From Muscardinus avellanarius (Eukaryota > Chordata > Mammalia > Rodentia > Gliridae), in the NCBI GenBank assembly GCA_963383645.1, contig OY726571.1, positions 22,184,785-22,248,784 of the forward strand: a stretch of 64,000 nucleotides of DNA, given 5' to 3'. Position 1 is the first letter of the stretch. Each line of letters opens with the position of its first letter. The notes under the pieces are model-generated. The model was not told the DNA's origin and made no database searches. It saw nothing but the letters and a program-made list of their open reading frames with translations. Made by a program: the position numbers and the translations under genes. Of this stretch, positions 1 through 10,327 are shown in pieces.

Positions 1-2513
1 TCTGTGAGGAATGATCTTGGTAGTTTAATGGGCATTGCATTAAATCTGTAGATCACTTTTGGGAGGATGGCCATTTTAATGATATTTATTCTGCCAATCC
101 ATGAACATGGAAGATCTTTCCATCTTCTAAGATCTTCTTCGATTTCTTTTTTCAGTGTTTTATAATTTTCTTTGTAGAGATCTTTTACCTCCTTGGTCAA
201 ATTTATTCCTAGGTATTTTATTTTTTTGTGGGAGATCCTGAGTGGAAGTGTTTTCTGAATTCCTTTTTCAGTGTATTTATGGTTGGTGTACAGGAAAGCT
301 TCTGATTTTTTAAGATTGATTTTGTATCCAGATACCTTGCTGAATTTGTTGATCAGTTCTATAAGCCTTTTGGTTGAGTTTGTTGGGTTTTCTAAATATA
401 GTATCATATCATCTGCAAATAGTGAAAGCTTAAGTTCTTATTTTCCTATTTGTACTCCTTTGATTTCCTTTTCTTGCCTTATTGCTCTGGCTAGAGTCTC
501 TAGTACTATATTGAAGAGAAGTGGTGATAGTGGACATCCTTGTCTTGTTCCAGTTTTTAGGGGGAATTCTTGAAGTTTTTCCCCATTTAATATGATGTTG
601 GCAGTGGGCTTATTGTAGATTGCCTTAATAATGTTGAGATATGTTCCTTCTATTCCAATTCTCTGCAGTGTTTTTTATCATAAATGGATGTTGAATTTTA
701 TCAAATGCTTTTTCAGCATCTATTGAGATGATCATGTGGTTTTTGTCTTTGATTCTGTTTATATGATGAATTACATGGATTGATTTTCGTATATGGAACC
801 AGCCTTGCATCCCTGGGATGAACCCTACCTGGTCATGGTGAATGATTTTCTTGATGTGGTTTTGAATTCATGTTGCTAGTATTTTGTTTAATAGTTTTGC
901 ATCCAAGTTCATCAGAGATATAGGCCTGTAGTTTTCCTTCCTTGAATTGTCTTTATTCGGTTTGGGTATTAGTGTGATGTTGGCTTCATAGAATGTATTT
1001 GGGAGAGTCCCGGTTTTTTCTATTTCCCGAAATAGTTTGAGTAGTATTGGGATTAGTTCTCCTATAAAGGTTTTATAGAATTCACTTGGGAAACCATCTG
1101 GTCCTGGGCTTTTCTTTGATGGTAAGCTCTTTATTGCTATTTCAATCTCTTTGATTGTTATTGGTTGGTTTAAGTGTTCTATATCTTCTTGACTCAGTTT
1201 AGGAAGGTTGTATTTATCTAGGAAGTTGTCGATTTCCTCCAGATTTTCCATTTTGTTCGAGTATAGTTTTTCAAAGTAGTTTCTGATAATCCTCTGGATT
1301 TCTACGCTGTCAGTAGTAATGTCTCCTTTTTCATCCCTTATCTTCATAATTTGGGTTGATTCTCTCTTTTTTAGTTAGGTTGGCTAGTGGTTTATCAATC
1401 TTGTTAAATCTTTCAAGAAACCAGCTTTTGGTTTTGTTGATTTTCTGTATTTTTTTTATTCTCTATTTCGTTAATTTCTGCTCTAATTTTAATAATTTCC
1501 CGTCTTCTGCTGGCTTTGGGGTTCAATTGTTCCTGCTTTTCAAGGGCTTTGAGGTGTGTCATAAGGCTATTTATTTGAAGATTTTCTGTTTTTCTTATGT
1601 GAGCACTCAGTGCTATAAATTTTCCTCTTAATACTGCCTTCAAAGTGTCCCAGAGGTTTTGATATGTTGTTTCTTTATTTTCATTTGTTTCTAGAAATTT
1701 CTTGATTTCACCTCTTACATCTTCTATGACCCATTCTTCATTCAGAAGTGTGGTGTTCAGTCTCCACATGTTTATGTTGTTTCTCTGGGTCTTCTTATAG
1801 TTGATTTCTAGTTTCATTCCATTATGGTCTGAAATGACACAGGGAAGTATGTAACATTTTTTAAATTTGCTAGTGCTCATTTTGTGTCCCAGGATGTGAT
1901 CTATTTTGGAGAAGGTTCCATGAGCAGCTGAGAAAAATGTAAACTCTGCTGTAGTTGGGTGAAATATTCTATATGTGTCCAACAGGTCCATTTGGTTAAT
2001 GGTGTTCTTTAGTTCTGAGACATCTTTACTGACCCTTTGTCTGGAAGATTGGTCTAGTATTGTGAGAGGTGTGTTGAAGTCTCCCAGTATTATTGTGTTG
2101 GGATTCATGTGTGACTTCATGTCACAAAGAGTTTGATTTATGAAAGTAGCTGCCCCTATATTTGGGGCATAGATGTTGATTATTGTTATTTCCTCTTGCT
2201 GGACTATTCCTTTTACCAGTAAAATGTGACCTTCTTTGTCTCTTCTAATAAGTTTGGGTTTGAAGTCTAACTTGTCTGATATCATAGTTGCTACTCCTGC
2301 TTGTATTCGAGTACCATTAGCATGGATTACCTTGCTCCAGCCCTTTACCTTAAGTTTGTTCCTATCTTTACTTGTAAGGTGTGTTTCTTGTAAGCAGCAG
2401 ATGGATGGATTCTGGCTTTTAATCCATTTTGCCACTTTATGTCTTTTTATTGGGGAGTTGAGGCCATTTACATTCAGTGTGATTATAGAGAGATAATTTT
2501 TAATTCCCAACAT
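1..2513 (-). pseudogene. L1 ORF2 (endonuclease + reverse transcriptase), frameshifted and partial
   Basis: ORF2p nicks target DNA and reverse-transcribes L1 RNA. The frame opening at 2513 gives 366 residues of AP-like endonuclease. The catalytic set is in place at the same numbering as human L1: N14 (LNVNGLN), E43 (QETHL), Y115 (IYAPN), D145/N147 (GDFN), T192, D205 (KIDHILG) and S228/D229/H230 (SDH). The frame closes at 1413 after LVS because of a shift near the T-run around 1450. RT sequence resumes in another frame at 1347-868 ([20 protein letters not shown], then LIPKPNKD and YRPISL) and again at 810-625 with the motif A region [11 protein letters not shown]. An FADD motif (RT motif C) is readable on the minus strand around 405-420. 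The remainder of ORF2 is off the window. This is a pseudogene; the endonuclease part alone is undamaged. Confidence 0.92.
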
Positions 2514-2558
2514 GTTAAGATCTTATTTCTGTTTGAGATACTGTTTATTCTTCTTTGC

Positions 2559-3300
2559 TTAGTTGTCTGCTGGATGAGAATTCTTGTTTCTTTGGTTCTG
2601 GCGTGTATTACCCATTTCCTCTTTGCAGTTAATCTCCTTGAGTATTTTCTCTAGCGCTGGTTTTGAAGACATAAATTCCTTCAGTTGCTGTTTGTCATGG
2701 AAGCTTCTTATTTCTCCATCTAATTTGATGGATAGTTTTGCTGGGTAGGAAATTTTTGGCTGGAAGTTGTTTCCTTTCAGAGTTTGGAATATGTTACTCC
2801 AAGCCCTTCTGGCTCTCATGACTTGGTTTGGGAAGTCTGGAGTGATTCTAATTGGTTTGCCTCTGTACGTCACTTGGCCTTTTGTTTTTGTTGCCTTTAA
2901 GATTCTCTCCTTGGCTTCCACATTAGTCATTTTGACAATTATGTGGCGTGGGGATCCTCTTCTCTGATCCGGTCTAAAGGGAGTTTTATAAGTTTCCTGG
3001 ACCTGTGTATCGACCTCTTGCTCTATGTTTGGAAAATTTTCTGCTATTACTTGAAGAGATTGTTGATCCCTTTGGTTTCACTTTCTTTTCCCTCCTCTAT
3101 TCCAGTTATTCTTAGGTTAGCTCTCTTGAAATGGGCCCATATTTCTTCAATGTCAGATTCCTGCTGTCGGGTTTTTTTTTCTAAATTAGAAACTATGCGT
3201 TCATTTTTAGAATGATCATCTTCAAGAAGCGAGATTCTATTCTCCATGTGGTCTAATCGGTTGTTTGTGCTTTGAATTGAGGCCTTTACTTCATTAATTG
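2559..3300 (-). pseudogene. L1 ORF1 (RNA-binding chaperone), frameshifted, N-terminus missing
   Basis: ORF1p is the trimeric coiled-coil RNA-binding protein of the L1 RNP. The coiled-coil end and RRM start (MENRISLLEDDHSKNE to NLRITGIEEGKE) lie at 3247-3047. The frame then breaks next to a 4-base deletion near 3049, seen by comparison with the copy at 51.7 kb. The C-terminal domain resumes at 2930-2559 (GKPIRITPDFPNQ, RARRAWSNIF, FQPKISYPAKLS). ORF2 begins 45 bp past the ORF1 stop, the usual L1 arrangement. Confidence 0.9.
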
Positions 3301-3330
3301 CATCCTTTATCTCTTTTTGACTCTCTCTAA

Positions 3331-3370
3331 ATATATATATATATAATTTATTTTATTTTATTTTATTTTG
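3331..3370. repeat. AT-rich simple repeat and SINE A-tail (as TTTTA)
   Basis: An (AT)n run followed by a repeated TTTTA motif separates the broken L1 end from the next SINE; the TTTTA part is the reverse of that SINE's A-rich tail. Confidence 0.7.
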
Positions 3371-3566
3371 CGGTTTTGGGACAGAACCAGGGGCACTCGA
3401 TATCCAAGCTATACCCCCTGCCCTGTTTTTTATTCTTCATTTTGAAACAGGGTCTCACTAAGTTGCAGAGGGATTACTAAGTAGCTGAGGCTGTCCACGA
3501 ACCACCATCCTCTGGTTTCAGCCTCCCGAATGCTGGGATTACAAGCATGTGCCACCACGCCCGGCC
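3371..3566 (-). mobile_element. SINE, B1-dID type
   Basis: The minus-strand copy has the ID-derived tail first (the reversed PolIII-like region), the A-rich linker, then the B1/7SL-like half ending in the reversed GCCGGGCGTGGTGGC head. Confidence 0.9.
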
Positions 3567-3787
3567 AAGTGATTAGCATAAATTTTAAATTCAATTTTCA
3601 AAATCTTTTTGTGCAATACAAATTAATCTTGTGGAATAGCTAATAAACTTATTATAAAGCATTCACTCTATAAATTGTATAATATTTAATAAAAATAGTG
3701 ACAACAAAAATGTAGTAATGGTTGATCTTATTGAATTAAATCTAAGTATAGCAATATATAAAATACAGTTTTTAATAATCTCACTCC
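3567..3787. other. AT-rich unassigned sequence
   Basis: AT-rich spacer between two SINEs. I see no reading frame or known repeat in it. Confidence 0.5.
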
Positions 3788-4005
3788 GCCAGGCAAGGTG
3801 ACGCACGCTTGTAATTCCAGCATTTAGGAGGCTGAGACAGGAGGATCCCAGTTTGTGAACAGCCTCAGCTACTTAGTGAGCCCCTTTGCAACGCAGTGAG
3901 ACCCTGTTTCAAAATAAAAAATAGGGCCGGGGGTGTAGCTCAGAGGTAGAATGGCCCTGGGTTCCAGCCCCTGTACCACAAAATCAAATCAAATCAAATC
4001 AAATC
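3788..4005 (+). mobile_element. SINE, B1-dID type, (CAAAT)n tail
   Basis: B1-like head, CTACTTAGTGAG core, A-rich linker and shortened ID half ending in CTGTACCACA, followed by repeated CAAAT units as the tail. Confidence 0.9.
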
Positions 4006-4491
4006 TCACTCAAAATAATCTTTCTCCTGTAACTCAAATAAATGGCTATATAGTTGTTTAAAAAAAAAGGAGCTCAAGATGGTATCAGTCCAGTACACAT
4101 TCTTTCCCTTTGACAAGCTTGTAGACGACTAAAGATTAAGATAATTTCCTTGTTTTCCATGATGCTTTTATGCAAAAACGATGATTTGCATAATTTCTCT
4201 TCAGTCTCAATTGAATTTCTGAAGTTATTTTTCAAGCAAACTTCCCCATGTCTCCAGTGTACACCATCTGTCTCATCTCCCTCTCGCTCTTTTTTTTTTT
4301 AAGTATTACAATTATCTTGTAACAGGAGCTGTCAAATCTTTATTCCCCAAGGATTCTTTTCTTTTGATAAATGAAAAGGAACTGTATATATTGTTATGTG
4401 TGGTGGTATGGATGTGATGGGGGTTGAGGAAAGGTTAGATGTTCAAAGCAGTTACAGCTGCGTTGACATGTTGGAGGAAATGTGATCGGGT
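4006..4491. other. Unassigned intergenic sequence
   Basis: No coding potential or recognisable repeat apart from short A and T runs. It ends in the target site of the next SINE. Confidence 0.5.
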
Positions 4492-4719
4492 AAAGTGGCT
4501 AGATTGTAGCTGGGCGTGGTGGCGCAGGCTTGTAATTCCCGCGCTTGGGAGGCTGAGACAGGAGGATCATGCAGGTTCGAAGCCAGCCTTGGCTGGTTTA
4601 AGAGACCCTGTCTCCAAATAAAATATAAAATAGGTCTGGAAGTGTAGCCTGAAGGTAGAAGGCCTCTGGGTTCCATCCCCAGTACCACCAAAAATAAATA
4701 AATAAAGTGGCTAGAATGT
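4492..4719 (+). mobile_element. SINE, B1-dID GAAGCCAGCC subfamily, with TSD
   Basis: The element (about 4508-4703) has a GCGCTTGGGAGG head, the GAAGCCAGCC block and the CCAAATAAAATATAAAATAGG linker. It is flanked by a 16-bp duplication, AAAGTGGCTAGATTGT at 4492 and AAAGTGGCTAGAATGT at 4704 (one mismatch), which proves insertion by target-primed reverse transcription. Confidence 0.92.
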
Positions 4720-5270
4720 GAGCTTCAGAGTCTCTGCTCTGGGAAGATGCAGGCAGGCTGAGTCAAGAGGCTGGAAGGAGTTGGGGGCTGCAGCAAGGAG
4801 GAATTTGCGAATGGTTTACTACAGGGTTCTGTGGCCCATACTGCAAAGCATTAGAGGAAAAACAGACAAAAAGAGATGCCTTCCTCTGCAGGCTGCAAAT
4901 TGCTTCTAAAGCCTACTGGCATTTGCAAGCGGTTGTTGCTTTTACTAGGGGGGAATCAAGTTTTATGTTTACATAGTAAGTATATACTCAGCAAGAACTT
5001 CCAGGAAATCACATGGGTTGCCAAGAAAAAGTCCACATTGAAGTATTATTTAGAAGAAGAAGAAAAAACTCCTGCCAAAAACACTAAAGAGGCTTTTCCA
5101 AATGGAAGTGCGCGAGGAAATGGAATAGATAGAATTTATGTAGTGCTCAGAATTTACAACCAATATATTTTAGAGCATTTCATAAAAATTTTATTTGCAA
5201 CTCAATCTCAATTAATTTGTAGAACTCCAATTACTGAAATCTACTGAGAAGCTACAAAATAAAGTTTCCA
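4720..5270. other. Unassigned intergenic sequence
   Basis: No recognised repeat. A 123-codon open frame at 4876-5247 has no domain I recognise and continues no neighbouring exon, so I treat it as chance. Confidence 0.45.
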
Positions 5271-5500
5271 GCCAGGCATGGTGGCACATGCAGTAATCCC
5301 AGTATTGGGGAAGCTGAGACAGGAGGATTGCACAGGTTCGAAGCCAGCCTCAGCCACTTAGGTGAGGCTCTCAGCAACTTAGTGAGACCCTGTTTCCAAA
5401 TAAAATATAAAATAGGTCTGGGAGTATAGCCCAGAGGTAGAATGCCCCTGGGTTTCATCCCTAATACCACAAAAATATAAAATAAAAATAATAAAAAATT
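5271..5500 (+). mobile_element. SINE, B1-dID type
   Basis: Complete B1-like head, TCTCAGCAACTTAGTGAG core, TAAAATAGGTCTGG linker and ID tail, with A-rich end. Confidence 0.9.
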
Positions 5501-5536
5501 TCTTTTATGCAGAATCCTTGAAAAATGGATTTCTCA

Positions 5537-6060
5537 GGCCAAGCATGGTGGCCCACACTTGTAATCCTAGTATTTGGGAGGCTAAGACAAGAAGATAGCA
5601 GTTAGTGGCCAACCTCAGCTACTTAGTGAGACCCTTTGCAACTCAATGAGATTCTTCAAAATAAAGAATAAAGCCGGGTGTGGTGGCTCATGCTTCACGG
5701 ACAACCTCAGCTACTTAGTGAGGCCCTCTGTAATTCTATGAGACCCAGTTTCAAATAATTAAAAAAAAAAAATAGGACAGGGAGTGTAGCTCGGAGGTTG
5801 AATGCCCCTGGGTTCCATCCCCAGACCAAAAAAAAAAAAAAAAAAAAGAATAAAAGCCAGGCATGGTGGCGCACACTTGTAATCCCCGCACTTGGGAAGC
5901 AGAGACAGGAGGATCGCGCAGTTTCGAAGCCAGCCATGCTGGCTTAAGAGACGCTGTTTCCAAATAAAAATATAAAAATAGGTCTGGGAGTGTAGCCTGG
6001 AGGTAGAAGGGCTTCCAGGAACCCCAGTACCACCAAAAAAATAAATAAAATAAAATAAAG
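5537..6060 (+). mobile_element. Three abutting SINEs (B1-dID)
   Basis: 5540-5671 is a head-half copy without its ID tail. 5672-5848 is a second copy with an internal deletion in the B1 half and a complete ID tail plus poly-A. 5856-6053 is a third copy of the hairpin subfamily (CCAGCCATGCTGGCTTAAGAG arm; tail GGGCTTCCAGGAACCCC). Each younger copy starts in the A-rich linker or tail of the previous one. Confidence 0.87.
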
Positions 6061-6074
6061 AATAAAAAATTGAA

Positions 6075-6280
6075 GCCAGGCATGGTGGCACAGGCTTATA
6101 ATCCCAAGCATTTGGGAGGCTGAGACAGGAGGATCCCGGTTGGGTTCATAAGGTTCATGAACAGCCTTAGCTACTTAGTGAGGCCCTTTGCAACTTAGTG
6201 AGACCCTGTATAAAGAATAAAAAATAGGACTGGGAGTGTACCTCAGAGGTAGAATGCCCCTGGGTTCCATCCCCAGCACT
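6075..6280 (+). mobile_element. SINE, B1-dID type
   Basis: Head, core and ID tail all present; its A-rich tail is the seed of the purine microsatellite that follows. Confidence 0.9.
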
Positions 6281-6325
6281 GAAAAGAAAGAGAAGGAAGG
6301 AAGGAAGGAAGGAAGGAAGGAAGGA

Positions 6326-6405
<80 letters not shown>

Positions 6406-6432
6406 AAGAAAGAAAGAAAGGGAGAGAGAGAG

Positions 6433-6480
<48 letters not shown>
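6281..6480 (+). repeat. Purine microsatellite (GGAA)n(GAAA)n(GA)n
   Basis: About 200 bp of pure purine on the plus strand in compound blocks: GGAA, GAAA, GA, GAAA, GA, GAAA. It gives the artefactual KERKKERK frames on one strand and FLSFFLS frames on the other. Confidence 0.97.
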
Positions 6481-6489
6481 GCCCCCCCC

Positions 6490-6682
6490 CATCCCTCATT
6501 ACTGGGGATTGAATTCAGGGGCACTTTACCACTGAGCTACTTCCCAGCCCTTTTATTTTATTTTATTTTATTTTATTTTAAATTGTGAGGCAGGGTCTCA
6601 TTCAGTTGCCCAGGCTGGCCTCAAACTTGCCATCCTCCTGTCTCAGCCTTCTGAGTAGCTGGGATCACAGGCCTGCAAGTGA
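6490..6682 (-). mobile_element. SINE, older B1/ID-type copy
   Basis: A diverged ID-like head (ACTGGGGATTGAATTCAGGGG), a (TTTTA)n linker, then a reversed B1-like half (CAGGCTGGCCTC, CTGAGTAGCTGGG). Confidence 0.8.
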
Positions 6683-6844
6683 AAACACAGGCAGCAAGTG
6701 AAAACCAGCTTTGGAGGAAAACACTTAAAACAGAATATGTATCACTAATTTTTTAAATAAAAAAAACTGAAAAAAAGTTGATATTTATCCTTCAGGCCAT
6801 CACTATAAACATCAGTTATTGTACAAATCGAGCAGTTAAGACTG

Positions 6845-6917
6845 CAAGTCAACAGACTTGGGTTTGAGTCCTGGCCCAGACTTTTTACTTATGTGGCTTT
6901 AAAAAAGTCATTTAACT
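6845..6917 (+). mobile_element. MIR SINE, left part
   Basis: Contains the MIR core signature (ACTTGGGTTTGAGTCCTGGC, then ACTTATGTGGC and AAGTCATTTAAC). It is interrupted here by the L1 that follows and continues at 8592. Confidence 0.75.
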
Positions 6918-7822
6918 TGCATCTCTCTGATTGCTAATAATATTCAGCATTTTTTTCATGCATTTATTGGCTATTTGAATTTCCTCTTTCCTGAAGTGTC
7001 TATTTCATTCACTTGCCCATTTTTTGATTGGGTTATTTGTTTACTTAGTGTTGAGTTTCTTGAGTTCTCTGTATATTCTAGACATTAGTTCTCTATCAGA
7101 GGAGTAGTTGGCAAAAATCTTCTCCCGTTCTATTGGCTCTAAGATACTTTCCTTTGCTGTACAGAAGTAAAGGAAATCCCATGAATTGATCTGCCGTTTA
7201 GTTTCTTGTGCCTTTGGGGTCTTGTTGAGAAAGTTTTTATCCATGCCTATGTGGTGCAGTGTTGGACCTATGCCCTCTTCAAGGAGCCTCAAGGTCTCTG
7301 GTTTGATTTCCAAGTCTTTGATCCATCTTGAATTGACTCTTGTGCAGGGTGAGGAAGTGGGATTTATTTCCATTTTTCAGAATATGATTAACCAGTTTTG
7401 CCAACACCATTTGTTGTACAGGCTCTCTTTTTTCCAGTGTATGTGTTTGGTCCTTTTGTCAAAAATCAATTGGCTATAAGTGTGCAGATTTGTTTCTGAG
7501 TCTTCTATTCTGCTCCACTGGTCTATGTATCTATTTTTGTGCCAGTTCCATGCTGTTTTTATTACTATAGCTTTGTAGTATAGTTTAAAGTCAAGTATTG
7601 TGATTCCTCCTGCATGATTTTTGTTGCTGAGAACTACTTTGTCTACTCTGGTTTCTTTGTTGTTCCAAATGAATTTAAGGACTGATTTTTCTATGATCTT
7701 AGTAATTTAATGGGTATTACGTTGAATCTGTAGATCACTTTTGGAAATATGGCCATTTTGATGATATTTATTCTACCTATACATGAACATGGAAAATCTT
7801 TCTATCTTCTAAGGTCTTCTAG
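6918..7822 (-). pseudogene. L1 ORF2 C-terminal region, inverted segment
   Basis: The minus-strand frame at 7373-7041 reads SRWIKDLEIKPETLRLLEEGIG, KNFLNKTPKAQE, WDFLYFCTAKESI, WEKIFANYSSDRE-like and SRIYRELKKLN, which is the post-RT region of L1 ORF2p. The sequence towards 7822 is the upstream ORF2 part and the sequence towards 6918 reaches the REMQIK-type region. Confidence 0.88.
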
Positions 7823-8590
7823 AATGGCAATCAACGAATGCTGGCAAGGCTGTGGAGAAGTGGGAACTCTAATACATTGTTGGTGGGATTGCAAATTAGT
7901 ACAACCACTTTGGAATAACTGTATGGAGGATCCTCAGAAGAATGGAAACACACTTACTATATATGATCCAGCAATACCACTTCTGAGTATCTACCCAAAA
8001 GAATGGAAACCAAACTAATGCATGTGCATCTATGTTCATAGCTGCAAAATTTACAATTGCCAAACTAGAGAACCTGCCAAGTTGTCCATCAACAGATGAA
8101 TGGATTTCAAAACTATAGGATATGTACACAATGGAATTTTACTCGGCCATAAAGAAAAACACAATTACATCATTTACAGAAAAACGGACAGAACTGGAGA
8201 ATATTATGCTAAGTGAGATTAGTTAGTCATAAAAATTAAGAAATCGGATGCTCTCCCTAATATGTTAAAGCTAGGGAGAAAATGGGTCATAGGAGGAACT
8301 CTAGACAAAGAAGGAGATACTATAGATGAGCAAATAAAGTGACCTAATGAGGGGATGGGAGGGGGAAGAGGGAAATTCTCTAATGCACATGATGTACATT
8401 CACAACATATCAAAGTCAATCGCTAAGCCAAACATGAGAAGGAGGGAGGGGGAGGGGATGGGGTAGGAATTGGGTAAGGGCTGACTGGGTGATGTGTGCA
8501 TGTACGCCTCCACCATCTCGTATCCCACTAAGATGTATGACTACAATGCACCAATAAAAAAAAAATTAAAAAATAAATTAAAAAAAGAAA
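7823..8590 (+). pseudogene. L1 ORF2 extreme C-terminus and 3'UTR
   Basis: Starts at [20 protein letters not shown] (the zinc-knuckle-like ORF2 C-terminus), then PLWNNCM and YDPAIPLLSIYPKEWKPN, followed by stop codons. The G-rich 3'UTR near 8440-8480 leads to CCAATAAAAAAAAA. Confidence 0.9.
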
Positions 8591-8591
8591 G

Positions 8592-8740
8592 TTGTTCATC
8601 CTCTGCAGGCCTTAGTTCCATTGACTGTAAAGTAAAGATAATGGTACTGACTTCAGTAACTCTTGTGAGAAAGAGATAATATATTTGAAGTGTTTAGTTT
8701 ATTAAGAGGATACTTAGAACTTAGTAAAGCTTAACTAGTC
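8592..8740 (+). mobile_element. MIR SINE, right part
   Basis: Continues the MIR broken at 6917: CCTTAGTTCCATTGACTGTA (the MIR CAGTTTCCTCATCTGTA equivalent), AAAGATAATGG, and TACTTAGAACTTAGTAAAGC at the 3' end. Confidence 0.72.
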
Positions 8741-8773
8741 TTAATATTAATGATATTAGTATTTATGGGGTTT

Positions 8774-9002
8774 TATGTTTTTGTGGTACTGGGGATTGAA
8801 CCCAGGGATGTTTCATCTCTGAACTATTATACTCCAGCCATCCCTCTCTTTTTCTTTTTCTTTTCTTTTCTTTTTTTTTTTTTTTGACACAGTGTCTCAT
8901 TAAGTTACTGAGGCTCTTGCTAAATTGGTGAGGCTGGCAGTCCTCCTGTGTCAATCTCCCAAGAACTAGGATCAAAGGCAGATGCCACTATCCCCAGCTC
9001 CT
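8774..9002 (-). mobile_element. SINE, B1-dID/ID, older copy
   Basis: Reversed ID tail (GGTACTGGGGATTGAACCCAG), T-rich linker and diverged B1-like half. Confidence 0.82.
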
Positions 9003-9069
9003 AGTACTAGTGTTAATATGAAATGATTATTTTCCCTGAGGTAGATAAAACCATATTTCTTAGTCATAC

Positions 9070-9150
9070 CGAAATTTCTTTTTTTTTTTTTTTTCGGTAC
9101 TGGGGATGAAACCCATTCTGCCTCCAAGCTAACCCCTAGCCCTATATATA

Positions 9151-9194
<44 letters not shown>

Positions 9195-9484
9195 TGTGTG
9201 TGTGTACTAGAGATGGAACCCAGGGGCATTCTACCTCCAAGCTAACCCCCAGCCCTATTTCTTTCTTTTTTTTTTTTTGTGGCAGTACTGGGGATGGAAC
9301 CCAGGGGCATTTTACCCCCAAGGTACACCCCAAACCTATTTTTTATTCTTCATTTTGACACAGGGTCTCACTGACTTGCACAGGGCCTCACTAAGTAGCT
9401 GAGGCTGTCTGCGAACCACGATCCTCCTGTCTCTCCCTCCCAAATGCTGGGATTACAAGCGTGCACCACCACGCCCGGCTCCTC
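9070..9484 (-). mobile_element. SINE with three successive ID tails and a (TG)n
   Basis: Three ID-type tails in the same orientation lie at about 9094-9145, 9206-9257 and 9286-9337. The first two are separated by a (TG)n microsatellite (9152-9206). Only the third is followed by a full B1-like half (to 9480). This looks like repeated insertion into A-rich tails. Confidence 0.82.
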
Positions 9485-9808
9485 ACCCACTTTTGGTAAG
9501 TGAATCTTCACCCAGACATTTCATCGCTGACTCTTCTTGGACCCCGCTCTCACGTTTCCTCCCCTGAGCACAGTAGTTTCTTGTTCTGCCTCCAACTGCT
9601 GGTTTTCTCAGACTCCCGCCTTCTCCCTTGGGGCTTGGCAGTCGATCTAAAGACTATGACTTCTCCCATTTCATAGCAGCAGCCTTTCTCATTTAGTTTA
9701 GCCAAACTGGTAGCATCTCAAGTACTTAGTGAACCCAGACTAAGTGTTGTGCATAACGTGCTAGAAATCAGCCAAAATGGAGCGACGCCATCAGAGTCTT
9801 TGTTTTGT
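9485..9808. other. Unassigned intergenic sequence
   Basis: Moderate-GC, pyrimidine-rich spacer with no repeat or frame I recognise. Confidence 0.45.
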
Positions 9809-9810
9809 TT

Positions 9811-10005
9811 TTGCAGTACTAGGGATTGAACCCAGCGGCATCCTACTGCTGAACTACATCCCCAGCACCACTCATTAAAAAATACAATTCTTTTCATGTT
9901 GATTCAGAGTCTCCATAAGTTGCCCAGTTAGCCTTGAACTCGTGATCCTCCTGTCCCAGCCTCCCTAGTAGCTGGGATTTCAGGCAAGTAGTACCATACT
10001 CCTAA
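9811..10005 (-). mobile_element. SINE, older B1/ID copy
   Basis: Reversed ID tail (GCAGTACTAGGGATTGAACC), linker and B1-like half with CCTGTCCCAGCCTCCCTAGT. Confidence 0.8.
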
Positions 10006-10327
10006 CTTCATCTTCTCTTCTTTGTAGTCACTCTTCTCTCCTACCAGTGTTAACAGCCATGTGGGTTGTTTCCATATCTTCCTATATGTTTTTATAACCA
10101 TACATAAAATATATGTAATATATTGGGGAGTTGATTTTGTTTTAAAAAATAGGATTCTAGCTCATCAATTGATTTGCATATTGTCTTCTCCCATATATGT
10201 ATTATATATGTATTCTATAGCCTATAGAATACATATATAATGCATATATATAAAGCATATAGAGATAGACACATTCTTTTTAGTAAACTGTCATAGAGCT
10301 AACTTACTTTAATGGTTCCATAATTTT
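10006..10327. other. AT-rich spacer with a near-perfect palindrome
   Basis: AT-rich, possibly ancient L1-derived. At 10201-10241 two perfect 20-bp inverted arms flank a single C; with one mismatch the arms extend to 10193-10249. Confidence 0.7.

Larger units (their letters stand above)
1..3330 (-). mobile_element. Young LINE-1, 5'-truncated, runs off left edge
   Basis: The plus strand reads as the reverse complement of L1: the RT region of ORF2 lies at the left edge, then endonuclease, then ORF1 towards 3330. The copy stops inside the ORF1 N-terminal region near 3330, where an AT microsatellite and a minus-strand SINE begin, so it is 5'-truncated. The 3' half of ORF2 and the tail lie beyond position 1. 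Several frameshifts make it inactive, but the protein similarity is high, so it is fairly recent. Confidence 0.93.
6904..8606. mobile_element. 5'-inverted (twin-primed) L1 inserted in a MIR
   Basis: 6918-7822 is L1 ORF2 in minus orientation and 7823-8590 is the downstream remainder in plus orientation, ending in an A-rich tail. The two parts are adjacent in the protein, with only a few tens of bases lost at the junction. That is the signature of twin priming. The flanks carry a likely diverged TSD (AAAGTCATTTAAC / AAAGTTGTTCATC; 9 of 13 match, mostly transitions). Confidence 0.88.

Noticed and set aside
4876..5247. 123-codon plus-strand frame
   Set aside because: No recognisable domain, no splice context, AT-rich lysine-heavy composition; likely chance.
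5707..6091. Many 60-110 codon frames with GVPGSPSTSG or RDPPVSASQA text
   Set aside because: Translations of B1-dID SINEs; the same peptides recur throughout the window at every SINE copy.
6167..6535. KERKKERK / FLSFFLS frames
   Set aside because: Translations of a purine microsatellite.
9142..9358. Poly-CV / poly-HT frames (also 11005, 13707, 39058, 55911, 57612)
   Set aside because: (TG)n/(CA)n microsatellites plus SINE sequence.
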